Assembly: GCA_036937835.1 (NCBI GenBank)
Contig: CM072864.1
Coordinates: forward strand, 23,954,501-24,018,500
DNA from: Pampus argenteus
Taxonomy: Eukaryota; Chordata; Actinopteri; Scombriformes; Stromateidae
DNA length: 64,000 nucleotides
Direction of reading: 5' to 3'
Shown here: piece by piece, positions 63,988 through 64,000 of the stretch
How positions within the stretch are numbered: the first letter of the stretch is position 1
How the letters are laid out: the number at the start of each line of letters is the position of its first letter
Position numbers and translations under genes: made by a program
The notes under the pieces: model-generated
The model's input: only the letters and a program-made list of their open reading frames with translations
Databases searched by the model: none
Told to the model about the DNA's origin: nothing

Positions 63988-64000
63988 AACGTACAATTTA

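Larger units (their letters stand above)
63606..64000 (+). mobile_element. Non-satellite AT-rich flank; possible left end of a piggyBac-like element
   Basis: There is no similarity to the monomer from 63606 onward and no credible open reading frame. The flank starts CCCCTTAACGCC directly after a TTAA (63602-63605) that belongs to the satellite monomer. piggyBac-superfamily elements insert at TTAA and usually have termini starting CCC, so this could be a terminal inverted repeat of a non-autonomous element. No transposase is visible and the other end is outside the window. The alternative is ordinary flanking DNA at the true array edge. Confidence 0.35.

Noticed and set aside
63606..64000. Gene or promoter in the right flank
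   Set aside because: The stretch is AT-rich with stops in all frames at short intervals. TATA-like strings near 63625 are expected by composition.

Overview
This window is almost entirely one eukaryotic satellite DNA array. From base 1 (already inside the array) to base 63605 the sequence is an uninterrupted head-to-tail tandem repeat, roughly 365-370 monomers by length, all in the same orientation. There are two main monomer lengths. The 169-bp form (S) lacks, and the 178-bp form (L) carries, 9 bp that complete a short palindrome of TTCTCTC/GAGAGAA arms. A 168-bp variant and forms lengthened by poly-A tracts also occur. I see no protein-coding gene, tRNA, rRNA, CRISPR array or complete mobile element. 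The organism is a eukaryote that I cannot identify. Near-absence of CpG outside a few monomer positions, together with TG/CA variants at the CpG sites that remain, suggests a CpG-methylating genome. The monomer length is close to nucleosome spacing, as in many centromeric or pericentromeric satellites, but location and function are inference.

The array is organised at several nested scales: a 517/526-bp trimer ladder (28777-30346 and 51005-53091); a recurrent ~538-bp three-monomer cassette containing a long A-tract; a 522-bp trimer (about 59572-60615); an 863-bp pentamer duplicated in tandem (882-2607); a 5.3-kb block repeated twice (2608-7950, then 7951 to about 12240); a 12,404-bp-offset copy (1-1647 and 12405-14051); and a 22-kb segmental tandem duplication (unit A about 8555-30450, unit B about 30450-52680). 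The duplication junction can be confined to 33 bp (30428-30460). Units A and B are nearly identical but differ by gains or losses of whole monomers (695, 178 and 178 bp), so unequal exchange continued after the duplication.

The right part (about 53.1-63.6 kb) is a mosaic of the same monomer lineages, rich in A-tracts, with no large block of its own. The array stops abruptly at 63605 inside a normal, undegraded monomer at a TTAA. Bases 63606-64000 are unrelated AT-rich DNA beginning CCCCTTAACGCC, containing a 53-bp-period direct repeat with two copies of a perfect 16-bp palindrome. This junction could be a true array edge or the left end of a piggyBac-like element inserted in a monomer TTAA. 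The second reading predicts that the satellite resumes beyond the window.
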